64,000 nucleotides of DNA from Aurantimonas aggregata (GTDB lineage: Bacteria > Pseudomonadota > Alphaproteobacteria > Rhizobiales > Rhizobiaceae), in the NCBI RefSeq assembly GCF_010500835.1, contig NZ_JAAAMJ010000002.1:62001-126000 (forward strand). The letters run 5' to 3'. The translations under genes and the position numbers were made by a program. Positions 36,452 to 47,806 of this stretch are shown one piece after another. Numbering within the stretch: the first letter of the stretch is position 1; each line of letters opens with the position of its first letter. Below the pieces are notes generated by a model, which saw only the letters and a list, made by a program, of their open reading frames with translations, ran no database searches and was not told the origin of the DNA.

Positions 36452-37590
36452 GAATGCTCCGCCAGCAGCGCCCGCGCCGTGATCACCCGCATGATCTCGT
36501 TGGTGCCTTCGAGGATCTGGTGGACGCGCAGGTCGCGGACGATCTTCTCGATGCCGTAGTCGGCGAGATAGCCGTAGCCGCCGTGCAGCTGCAGCGCCAT
36601 GTTGGCGACCTCGAAGCTCGCGTCGGTGACGAAGCGCTTGGCCATGGCGCAGTGCTTGGTGGCGTCGGGTGCCTTGGCGTCGAGCTTCCAGGCCGCCTGG
36701 CGCAGGAAGATGCGCGCCGCCTGCAACTCCGTCTCCATATCGGCGAGGCGGAACTGCAGCGCCTGAAATTCGGCGAGGCTTTGGCCGAAGGCGGTGCGGT
36801 CCTTCATGTAGGCCACCGACTTGTCGAGGCAGGCCTGCGCCGCGCCGAGCGCGCAGGCAGCGATGTTGAGTCGGCCGCCGTCGAGCCCGATCATGGCATA
36901 GGTGAAGCCCCTGCCCTCCTCGCCAAGGAGGTTGGCGCGCGGCACGCGACAGGCCTCGAAGCGCACCTCGGCCGTCGGTTGGGCGATCCAGCCCATCTTC
37001 TTCTCCGGCGCGCCGAAGCTCATGCCGGGCGTGCCGTTCTCGACGAGGATCGCGGATATGCCCCTGGGCCCCGCCCCGCCGGTGCGCGCCATCACCACGT
37101 AGAGTTCGGAGAAACCGGCGCCGGAGATGAAGCTCTTGGTGCCGTCGAGGACGTAATGATCCCCGTCGTCCTTCGCCGTCGTCCGCAACGCGGCGGCGTC
37201 CGAGCCCGAGCCCGGTTCGGTCAGGCAATAGCTGCCGACCGCCTGCATCGAGACGAGCTTCGGCAGCCATTCGGCGCGCTGCGCCTCGGTGCCGAAGCTG
37301 TCGACCATCCAGGCGACCATGTTGTGTATCGAGAGGAAGGCCGAGACGGATGGGTCGCCATAGGACAGCGCCTCGAAGATCAGCGTCGCGTCGAGACGGG
37401 ACAGGCCCGAGCCATGATCGTCGCGGACACAGATCGCTGCCATGCCGAGATCGGCGAGTTCCGCCAGCAGTTCGCGCGGTAGAGTCTTTTCCTCCTCCCA
37501 GCGCGCGGCATGCGGCGCCATCTTCTCGACGGCGAATTCCCGTGCCATCGAAAAGATCTGCTGCTGTTCGTCGCTGAGCGAGAAGTCCAC
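36448..37590 (-). CDS. Acyl-CoA dehydrogenase (isobutyryl-CoA dehydrogenase type)
   Basis: 380 residues. Starts at GTG 37590 after GGGAGGG. It shows CLTEPGSGSDAAALRT (FAD site), GTKSFISGAGFSELYVVMA, and the catalytic Glu in QILEGTNEIMRVI. Neighbours encode the next two valine steps, so isobutyryl-CoA is the probable substrate, though short-chain acyl-CoA dehydrogenases cannot be told apart by sequence alone. First gene of the operon; 133 bases precede it. Confidence 0.9.
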   Translation of the reverse strand: MDFSLSDEQQQIFSMAREFAVEKMAPHAARWEEEKTLPRELLAELADLGMAAICVRDDHGSGLSRLDATLIFEALSYGDPSVSAFLSIHNMVAWMVDSFGTEAQRAEWLPKLVSMQAVGSYCLTEPGSGSDAAALRTTAKDDGDHYVLDGTKSFISGAGFSELYVVMARTGGAGPRGISAILVENGTPGMSFGAPEKKMGWIAQPTAEVRFEACRVPRANLLGEEGRGFTYAMIGLDGGRLNIAACALGAAQACLDKSVAYMKDRTAFGQSLAEFQALQFRLADMETELQAARIFLRQAAWKLDAKAPDATKHCAMAKRFVTDASFEVANMALQLHGGYGYLADYGIEKIVRDLRVHQILEGTNEIMRVITARALLAEHS

Positions 37591-37723
37591 GCGCCCTCCC
37601 AAGCGACCGTCGATCCTCAGGAAGGTCTAGAAGGCTCGGGGCACCGCATCAAGCGCCACGGTCATTCGCGGGAAGCCGGTGGCAACGTGCAAAGGGCGCC
37701 GAGCCGGCATGCACGGTGCGCGC

Positions 37724-38026
37724 TCAGGCCGTGGCGGCGGTCGGAACCGGGGTCGACGGAACGGTGATGTTGGCGTTGGCGATGACGGCGCGGCGGCGGC
37801 TGCAATGCGAGATGTGACCATCCGCGTAGCGGATCAGAAAATTGCCAGGCTGCGGGATGGATCGCATGAAGAAACCGTCCCTGACGGTGATGGTCCGATG
37901 CTCGCCGTCGCTGTCGCTGATCACCAGTTCACCCTTGACGATATCCACACTGAGGATCTCGCTGACTTCGGCGATGGCGCTCGTTGCTCCCAGCATGCGT
38001 GCGCGCGGCTTCAGGTTCTGAACCAA
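37724..38026 (-). CDS. Hypothetical 100-residue protein with TTG start
   Basis: The frame is open from a TTG at 38026 that has a perfect GGAGG (38033-38037) six bases upstream; the first ATG is ten codons in, at 37996, and lacks such a site. The protein, VQNLKPRARMLGATSAIAEVSE and onward, has beta-rich patterns (ELVISDSDGEHRTITVRDG, FFMRSIPQPGNFLIRYADG) and a Thr/Pro-rich tail. No membrane segment. I do not recognise the family; the repeated I-V-S strand pattern suggests a small beta-barrel. It stands alone between the valine operon and rpe, with 110-130 bases on either side. Confidence 0.6.
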   Translation of the reverse strand: MVQNLKPRARMLGATSAIAEVSEILSVDIVKGELVISDSDGEHRTITVRDGFFMRSIPQPGNFLIRYADGHISHCSRRRAVIANANITVPSTPVPTAATA

Positions 38027-38136
38027 GTCGTACCTCCGTCAAACTGGTGTCGATTAGAGGTTAACGAGGATTGTATTCCTTAGTTCCACATGGCCGACAC
38101 AATTCGGCAAGGCTTCGCAACAGGATGCTCTGCCGT

Positions 38137-38823
38137 TCATGCAGTTTGCGAGACGCCACCAGTCCCGGCTTGGCGGATGGCGCGCATGTTCGACGCGTAA
38201 TGTTCCAGCGTGCCGCCCTTGAACACGGCCGAGCCGGCGACCAGCACGTCTGCGCCGGCCGCCACGACCAGCGGCGCAGTCTCCGGCGTCAGGCCGCCGT
38301 CGATCTCGATATGGATGTCGCGGTCGCCGATCATCGCCTTGACCCGGCGGACCTTCTCGACGACCGACGGGATGAAGGCCTGGCCGCCGAAGCCCGGATT
38401 GACCGTCATCAGCAGCACGAGGTCGAGCCGGTCGAGGACGTATTCGATGACGCTTTCCGGCGTCGCCGGGTTGAGCGACACGCCGGCCTTCTTGCCGAGC
38501 GCGCGGATCGCCTGCAGCGACCGGTCGAGATGCTTGGTCGCCTCGGCATGCACCGTGATGATGTCGCAGCCGGCCTCGGCGAAGGCTTCGAGGAAGGGAT
38601 CGCACGGCTCGATCATCAGATGGCAGTCGAACACCTTCGCCGAGGACTTGCGGATCGCCTTGATCACCGGCGGGCCGAAGGTGATGTTCGGCACGTAATG
38701 GCCATCCATGACGTCGAGATGGATCCAGTCGGCACCCGCCGCGTCGACCGCCGCGACTTCCTCGCCGAGCCGCGAGAAATCGGCGGACAGGATCGACGGC
38801 GCGATGATCAGGGGTCTCGTCAT
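38137..38823 (-). CDS. rpe: Ribulose-phosphate 3-epimerase
   Basis: 228 residues. [53 protein letters not shown] and EIDGGLTPE are the canonical metal and phosphate sites of the TIM barrel. It interconverts ribulose- and xylulose-5-phosphate in the Calvin cycle and pentose phosphate route. As the last gene of the cbb operon it overlaps cbbX by four bases, so it may be called cbbE. Confidence 0.95.
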   Translation of the reverse strand: MTRPLIIAPSILSADFSRLGEEVAAVDAAGADWIHLDVMDGHYVPNITFGPPVIKAIRKSSAKVFDCHLMIEPCDPFLEAFAEAGCDIITVHAEATKHLDRSLQAIRALGKKAGVSLNPATPESVIEYVLDRLDLVLLMTVNPGFGGQAFIPSVVEKVRRVKAMIGDRDIHIEIDGGLTPETAPLVVAAGADVLVAGSAVFKGGTLEHYASNMRAIRQAGTGGVSQTA

Positions 38824-39866
38824 GGTGTCTCCTCGGGTGTGGCAGCCGGCTGGTCGCTGGCCGCCTTCTGCTGGAAGACGCGGCTCGCCGCAATGTCCTC
38901 GGCGGCAATCAACGACAGCGCCGCCGCGTCCAGCGGCCCGACCGCCTGCTCGAACAGCCGGTTGGCCTGGCGCAAGCGCGCCCGGTCGAGGGCGTTGCGG
39001 ATGGATCGCGCATTGGCGAAATGCGACTGCCCGCGGCGGTGTTCGATATAGCTCGCCAGCATTTCCCCGGCCTCTGGGCTCAGCCGGTAGTTCTGCCGAT
39101 CCAGCATGCCCACCGCGATGCGCAAGAGTTCGTCGTCGCTGTAGTCGGGAAAGTCGATGTGGTGGGCGATGCGCGAGCGAAAGCCCGGATTGGATTCGAA
39201 GAACTTGTCCATCCGGTCGGCATAGCCGGCAAGGATGACCACCAGGTCGTCGCGCTGGTTCTCCATCACCTGCAGCAGGATCTCGATCGCCTCCTGGCCG
39301 TAGTCGCGCTCGTTCTCCGGCCGGTAGAGGTAGTAGGCCTCATCGATGAACAGCACGCCGCCCATCGCCTTCTTGAGGATGTCCTTGGTCTTGGGAGCGG
39401 TATGGCCGATATACTGGCCGACGAGGTCGTCGCGGGTGACCGAGACGAGGTGGCCCTTGCGGATATAGCCGAGGCGATGCAGCAGGTTGGCCATCTTCAG
39501 CGCCACCGTCGTCTTGCCGGTGCCGGGATTGCCGGTGAAGCTCATGTGCAGCGTCGGCGTGTCGTGGGCGAGGCCAAGCCGCTTGCGCGCCCGCTCGACG
39601 AGGAGCAGCGCCGCAGTCTCGCGGATGCGCTTCTTCACCGGCGCGAGGCCGACGAGTTCGCGGTCGAGTTCCTCCAGCACGTCCTGGACCCCGGCATCGC
39701 GATATTCCTGCTGCAGATCGACGGTGGTGGGCGCGGCGGGCGTTTCGGCACCGGTCGCCTCTCCGCCTCCCTGTGCCGCCCCGCTCGCTGCCGGATCGCG
39801 GGCGGCAGGCGCATCGGCGCCCTTCGCCGGCTTACCGCCCTTCTCCACCTGATCGAGATAGCTCAT
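38820..39866 (-). CDS. cbbX: Red-type RuBisCO activase
   Basis: 348 residues of the AAA+ family. Walker [18 protein letters not shown], pore loop [13 protein letters not shown], Walker [16 protein letters not shown], and sensor-2 region with [15 protein letters not shown]. CbbX pulls on the C-terminal tail of red-type CbbL to release inhibitory sugar phosphates. Its first 45 residues (ending [15 protein letters not shown]) are an Ala/Gly-rich extension absent from many relatives of about 310 residues. The start is well supported by GGGAGG upstream. 460 bases of repeats separate it from cbbS; rpe overlaps its end. Confidence 0.95.
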   Translation of the reverse strand: MSYLDQVEKGGKPAKGADAPAARDPAASGAAQGGGEATGAETPAAPTTVDLQQEYRDAGVQDVLEELDRELVGLAPVKKRIRETAALLLVERARKRLGLAHDTPTLHMSFTGNPGTGKTTVALKMANLLHRLGYIRKGHLVSVTRDDLVGQYIGHTAPKTKDILKKAMGGVLFIDEAYYLYRPENERDYGQEAIEILLQVMENQRDDLVVILAGYADRMDKFFESNPGFRSRIAHHIDFPDYSDDELLRIAVGMLDRQNYRLSPEAGEMLASYIEHRRGQSHFANARSIRNALDRARLRQANRLFEQAVGPLDAAALSLIAAEDIAASRVFQQKAASDQPAATPEETP

Positions 39867-40326
39867 TGGATGACCTCCCGTTGATCTCGCCGTCCGGGTG
39901 CCCCGCTAAGAAGCGAGCACCCTCCTGGCGCGTCGTCATCCTCGGGCCCCGTCCCGAGGATCCAGTCTTCCGCACCGACTGTGTCGATGCGGGTTTGCTT
40001 GCGCGCACGCGACCCGCATACGCAAAGCGCAGCCACTGCCTCTTCGGTAAGGACGGGGAGCCCTCTCTCCCCTTGAGGGAGAGAAAGCGATTTCATCACT
40101 TGCGAAGCTAAGTGATGAAATCGCAAGAGAGAGGTTTCCCGTGTCCACTCTTGTCGGAATTCCAAGAAGTCACCGCCCCCGCCACGGACTTCGTTGCGGG
40201 CAGCGGCGTCATTGGTGGAGCCCCTCTCTTGTCATTCTCAAGATTTGGACCTCGCTTCGCTCGGACCAATTCCTTGGAATGACGTTCTCTCCCGCAAGGG
40301 GAGAGAGGGAGCCCCTTCCGTCGACC
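39867..40326. repeat. 460-base repeat-filled spacer between cbbS and cbbX
   Basis: No gene is seen. The spacer contains at least three unrelated palindromic units: 39938-39961 (ATCCTCGGG/CCCGAGGAT), the 15-bp perfect stem at 40087-40124, and an imperfect inverted pair around 40225-40285 (GTCATTCTCAAGATTTGGACC against its near-reverse complement ending AATGAC). Flanking CTCTC/GAGAG tracts (40064-40086, 40125-40133, 40290-40310) look like ends of further units. Confidence 0.75.
40087..40124. repeat. Perfect 15-bp inverted repeat in the cbbS-cbbX spacer
   Basis: Left arm GCGATTTCATCACTT (40087-40101), loop GCGAAGCT, right arm AAGTGATGAAATCGC (40110-40124). No mismatch. Less GC-rich than the surroundings. 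As RNA on either strand it would be a strong hairpin. Confidence 0.9.
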
Positions 40327-40749
40327 TCACTCCGCGTAGCGGTCGCCTTCCGGCTTGTCGGTGGCGTAGGGCTCGGTGGTGTAGCGGATGTTGCGGCCGC
40401 CGGATTCCTGGCGGCGGAGGCGGAAGCCGGGCTCGTTGGCCGGCCGGTTTACGATGAAGGACAGCTTCACCGACTCCCAGCCATGGGTGGAATCGAAGGC
40501 CGACATGCGGATGTAGAGATCGCCGTGCGCCTTGCGGCAGTTGGCGAGTTCCATCATCACGCCGGCGGCGTCGGCGATGTCGAACATCGGGTGGCCCCAC
40601 ATGTCCCAGTAGGTGTTCCGCGGGTGCGGGTCGTCGGTGTATTCGAGGTTCACCGCCCAGCCATTGTCGAGGCAGTACTGGACCTGCGCGGTGATCTGCT
40701 CGTCGGTGAGGTCGGGCAGGAACGAGAAGGCGCCCTGGGTGATACGCAT
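40327..40749 (-). CDS. cbbS: RuBisCO small subunit, red type
   Basis: 140 residues. [42 protein letters not shown] and the C-terminal hairpin extension from about residue 108 ([17 protein letters not shown] onward) are characteristic of form IC/ID small subunits, which use that hairpin to assemble the holoenzyme without a chaperone. Ends with GDRYAE. It lies 191 bases after cbbL, an unusually large gap containing a repeat, and 460 bases before cbbX. Confidence 0.96.
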   Translation of the reverse strand: MRITQGAFSFLPDLTDEQITAQVQYCLDNGWAVNLEYTDDPHPRNTYWDMWGHPMFDIADAAGVMMELANCRKAHGDLYIRMSAFDSTHGWESVKLSFIVNRPANEPGFRLRRQESGGRNIRYTTEPYATDKPEGDRYAE

Positions 40750-40798
40750 GATGCTCTCCTGTGATCGTTGTTTCGTCGCGGGTAGCTGACGTCGATAG

Positions 40799-40854
40799 TT
40801 TCCTCTCCCGCTTGCGGGAGAGGGTGGCCGAGCGAAGCGGAGGCCGGGTGAGGG
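40799..40854. repeat. Interspersed palindromic repeat between cbbL and cbbS
   Basis: CTCTCCCGC (40803-40811), TT, GCGGGAGAG (40814-40822) is a perfect 9-bp stem, followed by GGCCGAGCGAAGCGGAGGCC with its own GGCC arms, and GGGTGAGGG. This is a widespread intergenic repeat type of Proteobacteria, here inside an operon. As RNA it can form a strong hairpin between the RuBisCO subunit genes. Confidence 0.88.
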
Positions 40855-40940
40855 CCTGAAAGCCGCCTGCATCGCGGCGCCTTTGAATGTCCGCCGGCGC
40901 AGGACTGGGAGGCGTCCCGCCCCGGCCTCGCCAACGAGGC

Positions 40941-42455
<1,515 letters not shown>

Positions 42456-42533
42456 TCAGGACAAGACTGTCCCTTCGCCGCGGAGGGTGCCCCCGCGCCG
42501 TGTGCCTGCTGTCACTTCGGTACCTGTCGTGTG

Positions 42534-42558
42534 CGGCGGCCCTTCCGGCGGGCCGCCG
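42534..42558 (-). promoter_or_regulatory. Perfect 9-bp GC hairpin between cbbA and cbbL
   Basis: CGGCGGCCC (42534-42542), loop TTCCGGC, GGGCCGCCG (42550-42558), four bases after the cbbA stop codon on the minus strand. No T-run follows. It may stabilise the upstream mRNA end, terminate part of the transcripts or mark a processing site, allowing cbbL to be made at a different level. This is inference. Confidence 0.6.
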
Positions 42559-42562
42559 TCTG

Positions 42563-43642
42563 CTATGCGGCGGCCTGCATCGGCGCGATCGGATCGAGCT
42601 CGCCGCTGCCGTAGCGGATCGCCATCTCGTCGAGCGGCAGGACCTTGATCCTCGAGGCCTTGCCGGCGCAGCCGAAGCGCTCGTAGCGGTCGAGGCAAAG
42701 CTTGCGCAGCGCTTCCATCGCCGGGACCATGAACTTGCGCGGATCGAACTCTTCCGGCTTCTCCATGGCCACCTTGCGGAACTGGCCGGTCATCGCCATC
42801 CGACAGTCGGTGTCGATATTGACCTTGCGGACCCCGTGCCGGATGCCGCGGACGATCTCGTCCACCGGCACGCCGTAAGTCTCTCGCATCTTCCCGCCAT
42901 AGCGGTTGATGATCGCCTGCAGGTCTTCCGGCACCGACGACGATCCGTGCATGACGAGATGCGTGTTGGGCAGTTTCTGGTGGATTGCCTCGATGACGTG
43001 CATCGCGAGGATGTCGCCGTCGGGCTTGCGGGTGAATTTGTAGGCGCCGTGCGAGGTGCCCATGGCGATCGCCAGCGCATCGACCCTGGTGCGCCGCACG
43101 AAGTCGACGGCCTGTTCGGGATCGGTGAGCAGCTGTTCTTCCGACAGCTTGCCCTCGAAGCCGTGGCCGTCTTCCTTCTCGCCCTCGCCGCTCTCCAGCG
43201 AGCCGAGGACGCCGAGCTCGCCCTCGACCGAGGCGCCGACCCAGTGCGCCATGCGGGTGACGCGCTCGGTGATGGCGACGTTGTATTCGTAGGAGGCCGG
43301 CGTCTTCATGTCGGCCTCCAGCGATCCGTCCATCATCACCGAAGTGAAGCCGTGGCGGATCGCCGTCAGGCAGGTCTGCTCGTCATTGCCATGGTCCTGG
43401 TGGATGCAGACCGGGATCGCCGGAAACATCTCCACCAGCGCGTCCATCATCTTTTCCAGCATGATGTCCTTGGCGTAGGACCGCGCGCCGCGGGAGGCCT
43501 GCATGATCACCGGGGCGTCGCACGCGGCGGCCGCCTCCATGATCGCCAGGCCCTGCTCCATGTTGTTGATGTTGAACGCCGGCACGCCGTAGTCGTGTTC
43601 GGCGGCATGATCGAGCAATTGTCGCAGCGTGATCTTGGCCAT
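42563..43642 (-). CDS. cbbA: Fructose-1,6-bisphosphate aldolase, class II (Calvin-type)
   Basis: 359 residues. Zinc ligands in [14 protein letters not shown] and later GAYKF and [19 protein letters not shown] carries the substrate site. The family is the class II, CbbA/FbaA subtype B. Makes FBP and sedoheptulose bisphosphate in the cycle. Start ATG at 43642 after GGAGGA further upstream (the frame is open to 43762 but overlaps transketolase). 31 bases after cbbT, 164 before cbbL. Confidence 0.94.
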   Translation of the reverse strand: MAKITLRQLLDHAAEHDYGVPAFNINNMEQGLAIMEAAAACDAPVIMQASRGARSYAKDIMLEKMMDALVEMFPAIPVCIHQDHGNDEQTCLTAIRHGFTSVMMDGSLEADMKTPASYEYNVAITERVTRMAHWVGASVEGELGVLGSLESGEGEKEDGHGFEGKLSEEQLLTDPEQAVDFVRRTRVDALAIAMGTSHGAYKFTRKPDGDILAMHVIEAIHQKLPNTHLVMHGSSSVPEDLQAIINRYGGKMRETYGVPVDEIVRGIRHGVRKVNIDTDCRMAMTGQFRKVAMEKPEEFDPRKFMVPAMEALRKLCLDRYERFGCAGKASRIKVLPLDEMAIRYGSGELDPIAPMQAAA

Positions 43643-43673
43643 GTGAGCAGTCCTCCCTGAGCGGTGTCGCCGC

Positions 43674-45680
43674 CTATCCGGCGAGCTCGTGCGCCGCCGC
43701 AACGACGGCGTCCGCGGTGATGCCGAAATGCTTGTAGAGCTCCGGCGCCGGCGCCGAGGCACCGAAGCCCTTCATGCCGATGAAGCGGCCGTTCTCGCCG
43801 ATCCAGCGGTCCCAGCCGAGCCGCACGGCCGCCTCGATGGCGATCCGCGGCGCGGTGCCGAGAACGCTCTTGCGATAGGCCTCGTCCTGCGCCTCGAACA
43901 GCTCCCAGCAGGGCATCGAGACGACGGCGACCTTCTTGCCTTCGGCTTCGAGCTTGCGGGCGGCGTCCATGGCGATTGAGACTTCCGTTCCGGTCGACAG
44001 GATCGTCACGTCGCGCTCCCCGTCGGCTTCCTTGAGGACATAGGCGCCCTTGCGGGACCGGTTCTCGGTGGTATCGCCGGTCCGCACCGTCGGCACATTC
44101 TGACGCGACAGCGCCAGGACCGAGGGATGCTTCTTCTCGGTCAGCGCGATCTCCCAGGCCTCGTTGGTCTCGACCCCGTCGGCCGGCCGGAAGAGGAGAA
44201 GGTTCGGCGTTGCCCGCAGCATCGCCAGGTGTTCGACCGGCTGGTGCGTCGGGCCATCCTCGCCGAGGCCGATCGAATCGTGGGTCATGACGTAGACCAC
44301 ACGGGTCTCCATCAGCGCCGACAGGCGGATCGCGCCGCGGGCATAGTCGGTGAAGCACATGAAGGTGCCGCCGTAGGGGATGAACCCGCCATGCAGCGCC
44401 ATGCCGTTCATCACCGCCGCCATGCCGTGCTCGCGGATGCCGTAGTGGATGTAGCGGCCGGAATAGTCGCCCGGCGTGATGTCCTTAAGGCCCTTGGTCT
44501 TGGTGTTGTTCGAGGGCGTCAGGTCGGCCGAGCCGCCGATGGTCACCTCGGTGGCGCCATTGATCACCCCGAGCGCCATTTCGGACGCCTTGCGGGTCGC
44601 GACCGCCGGCTGGTCGGTGACGACTTTGGCGCGGGCCTCGGCCATCAGCGTCGCGAGGTTTTCCGGCAGGGTGGTCGCGTACTGCTTCTCGAACGCAGCC
44701 TTCTTCGGGGAGGCATCTCGGGCCTTTTCCCAGGCTTCGCGAGCCTTGCGCCCCTCGGCCGCCACGGCATGCCATGCCTTGGTGATCGGCTCCGGAATGA
44801 CGAAGGGCTCCGACGTCCAGACCATGTTCTTGCGGGCCGCGGCGACCTCGTCGGCGCCGAGCGCGTTGCCGTGCACCTTGTCAGTGCCCTGCAGGTTCGG
44901 CGCGCCGTAGCCGATGATGGTCTTGCAGGCGACGAAGGCCGGCTTGTCGCTCTGGCGGGCGGCGGCGATCACCGTCTCCAGCGCCTCGGCATCATGGCCG
45001 TCGACCTCGTAGACGTTCCAGCCATGGGCGAGGAAGCGCTGCTTCTGGTCGGTCGAGGTCGACAGATTGATGTCGCCGTCGATGGTGATCTTGTTGTCGT
45101 CCCAGAGCAGGATGAGCTTGTTGAGCTTCAAATGGCCCGCGAGGTCGATCGCCTCGTGGCTGATGCCCTCCATCAGGCAGCCGTCGCCGACGATCGCGTA
45201 GGTGTAGTGGTCGACGAGGTCGTCGCCGAAGCGCTGGTTGAGCATCCGCTCGGCGAGCGCCATGCCGACCGCCATGCTCATGCCCTGGCCGAGCGGGCCG
45301 GTGGTCGCCTCGATGCCGGCGGCATGGCCATATTCGGGATGGCCCGCGGTGCGGCTGCCAAACTGGCGGAAATTCTCGATCTCCTGGATCGTCATCTCCG
45401 GAAAGCCGAGGAGATGCATGATCGAATATTGCAGCATCGAGCCGTGGCCGTTCGACAGGATGAACCGGTCGCGATTGGGCCATTCGGGCTGCGAGGGGTC
45501 CACCCGCAGGAACGACTTGAACAGCACCGTCGCGACGTCGGCCATGCCCATCGGCATGCCGGGATGGCCGGAATTGGCCTTCTGGACGGCGTCCATCGAA
45601 AGCGCGCGGATGGCGTTGGCCATGTCGCGGGGCTTGAGGTCGGTCGTCTCGGGCGCTGGCTGGGCGGCGGTCTGGGACAT
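43674..45680 (-). CDS. cbbT: Transketolase
   Basis: 668 residues. ThDP-binding [20 protein letters not shown], phosphate and active-site His regions near [14 protein letters not shown] and [43 protein letters not shown] in the middle domain ([12 protein letters not shown]). Transfers two-carbon units among sugars to regenerate RuBP. Conventional length and start. Between cbbP (26-base gap) and cbbA. Confidence 0.95.
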   Translation of the reverse strand: MSQTAAQPAPETTDLKPRDMANAIRALSMDAVQKANSGHPGMPMGMADVATVLFKSFLRVDPSQPEWPNRDRFILSNGHGSMLQYSIMHLLGFPEMTIQEIENFRQFGSRTAGHPEYGHAAGIEATTGPLGQGMSMAVGMALAERMLNQRFGDDLVDHYTYAIVGDGCLMEGISHEAIDLAGHLKLNKLILLWDDNKITIDGDINLSTSTDQKQRFLAHGWNVYEVDGHDAEALETVIAAARQSDKPAFVACKTIIGYGAPNLQGTDKVHGNALGADEVAAARKNMVWTSEPFVIPEPITKAWHAVAAEGRKAREAWEKARDASPKKAAFEKQYATTLPENLATLMAEARAKVVTDQPAVATRKASEMALGVINGATEVTIGGSADLTPSNNTKTKGLKDITPGDYSGRYIHYGIREHGMAAVMNGMALHGGFIPYGGTFMCFTDYARGAIRLSALMETRVVYVMTHDSIGLGEDGPTHQPVEHLAMLRATPNLLLFRPADGVETNEAWEIALTEKKHPSVLALSRQNVPTVRTGDTTENRSRKGAYVLKEADGERDVTILSTGTEVSIAMDAARKLEAEGKKVAVVSMPCWELFEAQDEAYRKSVLGTAPRIAIEAAVRLGWDRWIGENGRFIGMKGFGASAPAPELYKHFGITADAVVAAAHELAG

Positions 45681-45706
45681 GAAATCTTCCTTCCGAATTG
45701 ATCGCG

Positions 45707-46582
45707 CTACGAAGCGCGGCGCTTCTTTTCCATCAGCTGCAGTATCAACGGGGTCAATATCAGCTGCATGGCAATGTCGAGCTTGTTGCCCGGTGCCACG
45801 ATGGAGTTGGCGCGAGACATGAAGCTGCCGTTGATCATCGACAGCAGATAGGGGAAATCGATCCCCCGGGGATTGGCAAAGCGGATGACGATCATCGATT
45901 CATCCGCCGTCGGGATCCAGCGCGCGATGAACGGGTCCGACGTATCGACGATCGGAACGCGCTGGAAGTTGATGTTGGTGCGCGCAAATTGCGGGCAGAT
46001 GTACTTCACGTAGTCCGGCATGCGCCGCAGGATGGTGTCCATGACGGCTTCCGTGGAGTAGCCACGGGTCGCCTTGTCGCGATGGATCTTCTGGATCCAT
46101 TCGAGGTTGATGACCGGCACGACGCCGATCTTGAGATCGGCCATCGGTGCGAGATCGACCGTATCGGTCTTCACGCAGCCATGCAGCCCCTCGTAGAACA
46201 GAAGGTCGCTGTCGTCCTCGAAGGCAGCCCATTCGGAGAAGGTTCCGGGGGGCGTGCCGTAGATCTTGGCTTCGGCGTCGTCATGGATGTAGTGGCGGGT
46301 CTGTCCCCGACCGCGGCGGCCGTATTCCTCGAAGACCTCCTGCAGCCGGTCGAGGATGTTCGCCTCCGGGCTGAAATGGGAGAAGTTGCGGTTGCCGCCC
46401 GCTTCCTCCTCGGCCATGCGCTCCTTCATCGCCTGGCGGTCGAAGCGGTGGAACGCGTCGCCCTCGATGAACACCGCCCGCACCTGCTCACGCCGGAAGA
46501 TCTGGTCGAAGATGTTCTTCACCGACGTGGTGCCGGCGCCCGAGGACCCGGTGATGGCGATGATCGGATGGCGTGCGGACAT
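45707..46582 (-). CDS. cbbP: Phosphoribulokinase
   Basis: 291 residues, the proteobacterial octameric type. P-loop [14 protein letters not shown] at residues 9-22, then [10 protein letters not shown] with the catalytic Asp region and [18 protein letters not shown] follows as the Walker B. Phosphorylates ribulose-5-phosphate to the RuBisCO substrate; this class is usually activated by NADH. Start ATG at 46582 after GGGAGGAACGAAAG. 56 bases after cbbF. Confidence 0.95.
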   Translation of the reverse strand: MSARHPIIAITGSSGAGTTSVKNIFDQIFRREQVRAVFIEGDAFHRFDRQAMKERMAEEEAGGNRNFSHFSPEANILDRLQEVFEEYGRRGRGQTRHYIHDDAEAKIYGTPPGTFSEWAAFEDDSDLLFYEGLHGCVKTDTVDLAPMADLKIGVVPVINLEWIQKIHRDKATRGYSTEAVMDTILRRMPDYVKYICPQFARTNINFQRVPIVDTSDPFIARWIPTADESMIVIRFANPRGIDFPYLLSMINGSFMSRANSIVAPGNKLDIAMQLILTPLILQLMEKKRRAS

Positions 46583-46638
46583 GCTTTCGTTCCTCCCGGC
46601 GCCGGAGCGCCCCTTCGCTCCGGCGTATTCTCGTCGTC

Positions 46639-47682
46639 TCAGGCCCTGAACAGGCTTCTCTTGCCGAACAGCGGCGAGCGTTCGCTCAGCTCCGCCGGAT
46701 CGGCCATGTAGCGGGCAATCCGCGCGACCTCGCGCTTGCCGCCGAACACCAGCGACGTGCGCGCATGCAGGCTGTCCGGCACGATGTCGAGGATGCGGTG
46801 CAGCCCGTCGGTGGCGCTGCCACCGGCATGCTCGACGCAGAAGGCCACCGGGCTCGCCTCGTAGACGTGGCGCAGGCGCCCCTTGGCGTAACCCTTGCGC
46901 GCATCGCCCGGGTAGAGGAAGACGCCGCCGCGCACGAGGATGCGGTAGCAGTCGGCGACCATCGAGCCGATCCAGCGCATGTTGAAGTCGCGCTCGCGCG
47001 GCCCTTCGGCGCCGGCCAGGCAATCGTCGATATAGGAGCGGATCTGCGGCTCCCAGTGGCGGTAGTTGGAGGCGTTGATGGCGAATTCGCTGGCCCGCTC
47101 GGGGATCGAGACCGAGCCGATCAGCTCGACGAAGCCACCGAAGCTCGACGAGAAGATGAAGACGTGCGTGCCGTTGCCGACCGACAGGACGAGCAGCAGC
47201 TGCGGCCCGTAGATGAAGAAGCCGGCCGCCAGCTGGCGCGAGCCCGGCTGCAGGAACGCCGACTTTGGATCGCCGCGGTGCGCGTCGGTGACCGGCAGGA
47301 TCGAGAAGATGGTGCCGATCGAGACATTCGTCTCGATGTTGGACGAGCCGTCGAGCGGGTCGATGGCGAGGGCCAGCGCACCGTCCCTGTCGATGACGAT
47401 CGCCTCGTCCTGCTCTTCCGAGCCGAAATAGGCGATCCCGGCTGCCTTGGCCGCATCCAGGAACAGCCGGTCGGCGACGACGTCGAGCTCCTTCTGGACG
47501 TCACCGCCGGCATTCATCGCGTCGCGGGACGCGCCGAGATGCTCGCTGGCCGAGCCGTTGGTGATCGTGTTGCGGACCTTGACCGAAGCGGCGCACAATT
47601 GCCGGATCGTCTCGGCGACCTGCCGCCGCGTCGGGTCGGAATCGCATTGCGAGCCGAGATAGGCGTCGAGAGACGATGTCAT
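46639..47682 (-). CDS. cbbF: Fructose-1,6-bisphosphatase, class I
   Basis: 347 residues. Metal-binding IDPLDGSSNIETNVS, YFGSEEQDEA, and substrate site ERDFNMRWIGSMVADC plus LYPGDARKGY. Removes the C1 phosphate from FBP (and probably sedoheptulose bisphosphate) in the cycle. Start ATG at 47682 preceded by AGGAGGAAACCC, a strong ribosome site. First gene of the cbb operon, divergent from cbbR over 124 bases. Confidence 0.95.
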   Translation of the reverse strand: MTSSLDAYLGSQCDSDPTRRQVAETIRQLCAASVKVRNTITNGSASEHLGASRDAMNAGGDVQKELDVVADRLFLDAAKAAGIAYFGSEEQDEAIVIDRDGALALAIDPLDGSSNIETNVSIGTIFSILPVTDAHRGDPKSAFLQPGSRQLAAGFFIYGPQLLLVLSVGNGTHVFIFSSSFGGFVELIGSVSIPERASEFAINASNYRHWEPQIRSYIDDCLAGAEGPRERDFNMRWIGSMVADCYRILVRGGVFLYPGDARKGYAKGRLRHVYEASPVAFCVEHAGGSATDGLHRILDIVPDSLHARTSLVFGGKREVARIARYMADPAELSERSPLFGKRSLFRA

Positions 47683-47771
47683 GGGTTTCCTCCTGGGATG
47701 TCGAGGCTCTGCGTCCCCGTTCATCCACGTGAACACTGGACAGCAGTGAGCCATAAGTAAAATTTAATATC

Positions 47772-47788
47772 TTTACCGCACCGGTAAA
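47772..47788. promoter_or_regulatory. Likely CbbR operator in the cbbF-cbbR intergenic region
   Basis: TTTACCG (47772-47778), CAC, CGGTAAA (47782-47788): a perfect 7-bp dyad containing a LysR-type T-N11-A core (T at 47774, A at 47786). It sits 18 bases before the cbbR start codon, in an AT-rich patch of an otherwise GC-rich region, where an autoregulatory CbbR site is expected. Binding is inferred. Confidence 0.7.
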
Positions 47789-47806
47789 TTTGTCTAACGG
47801 GTGGGC

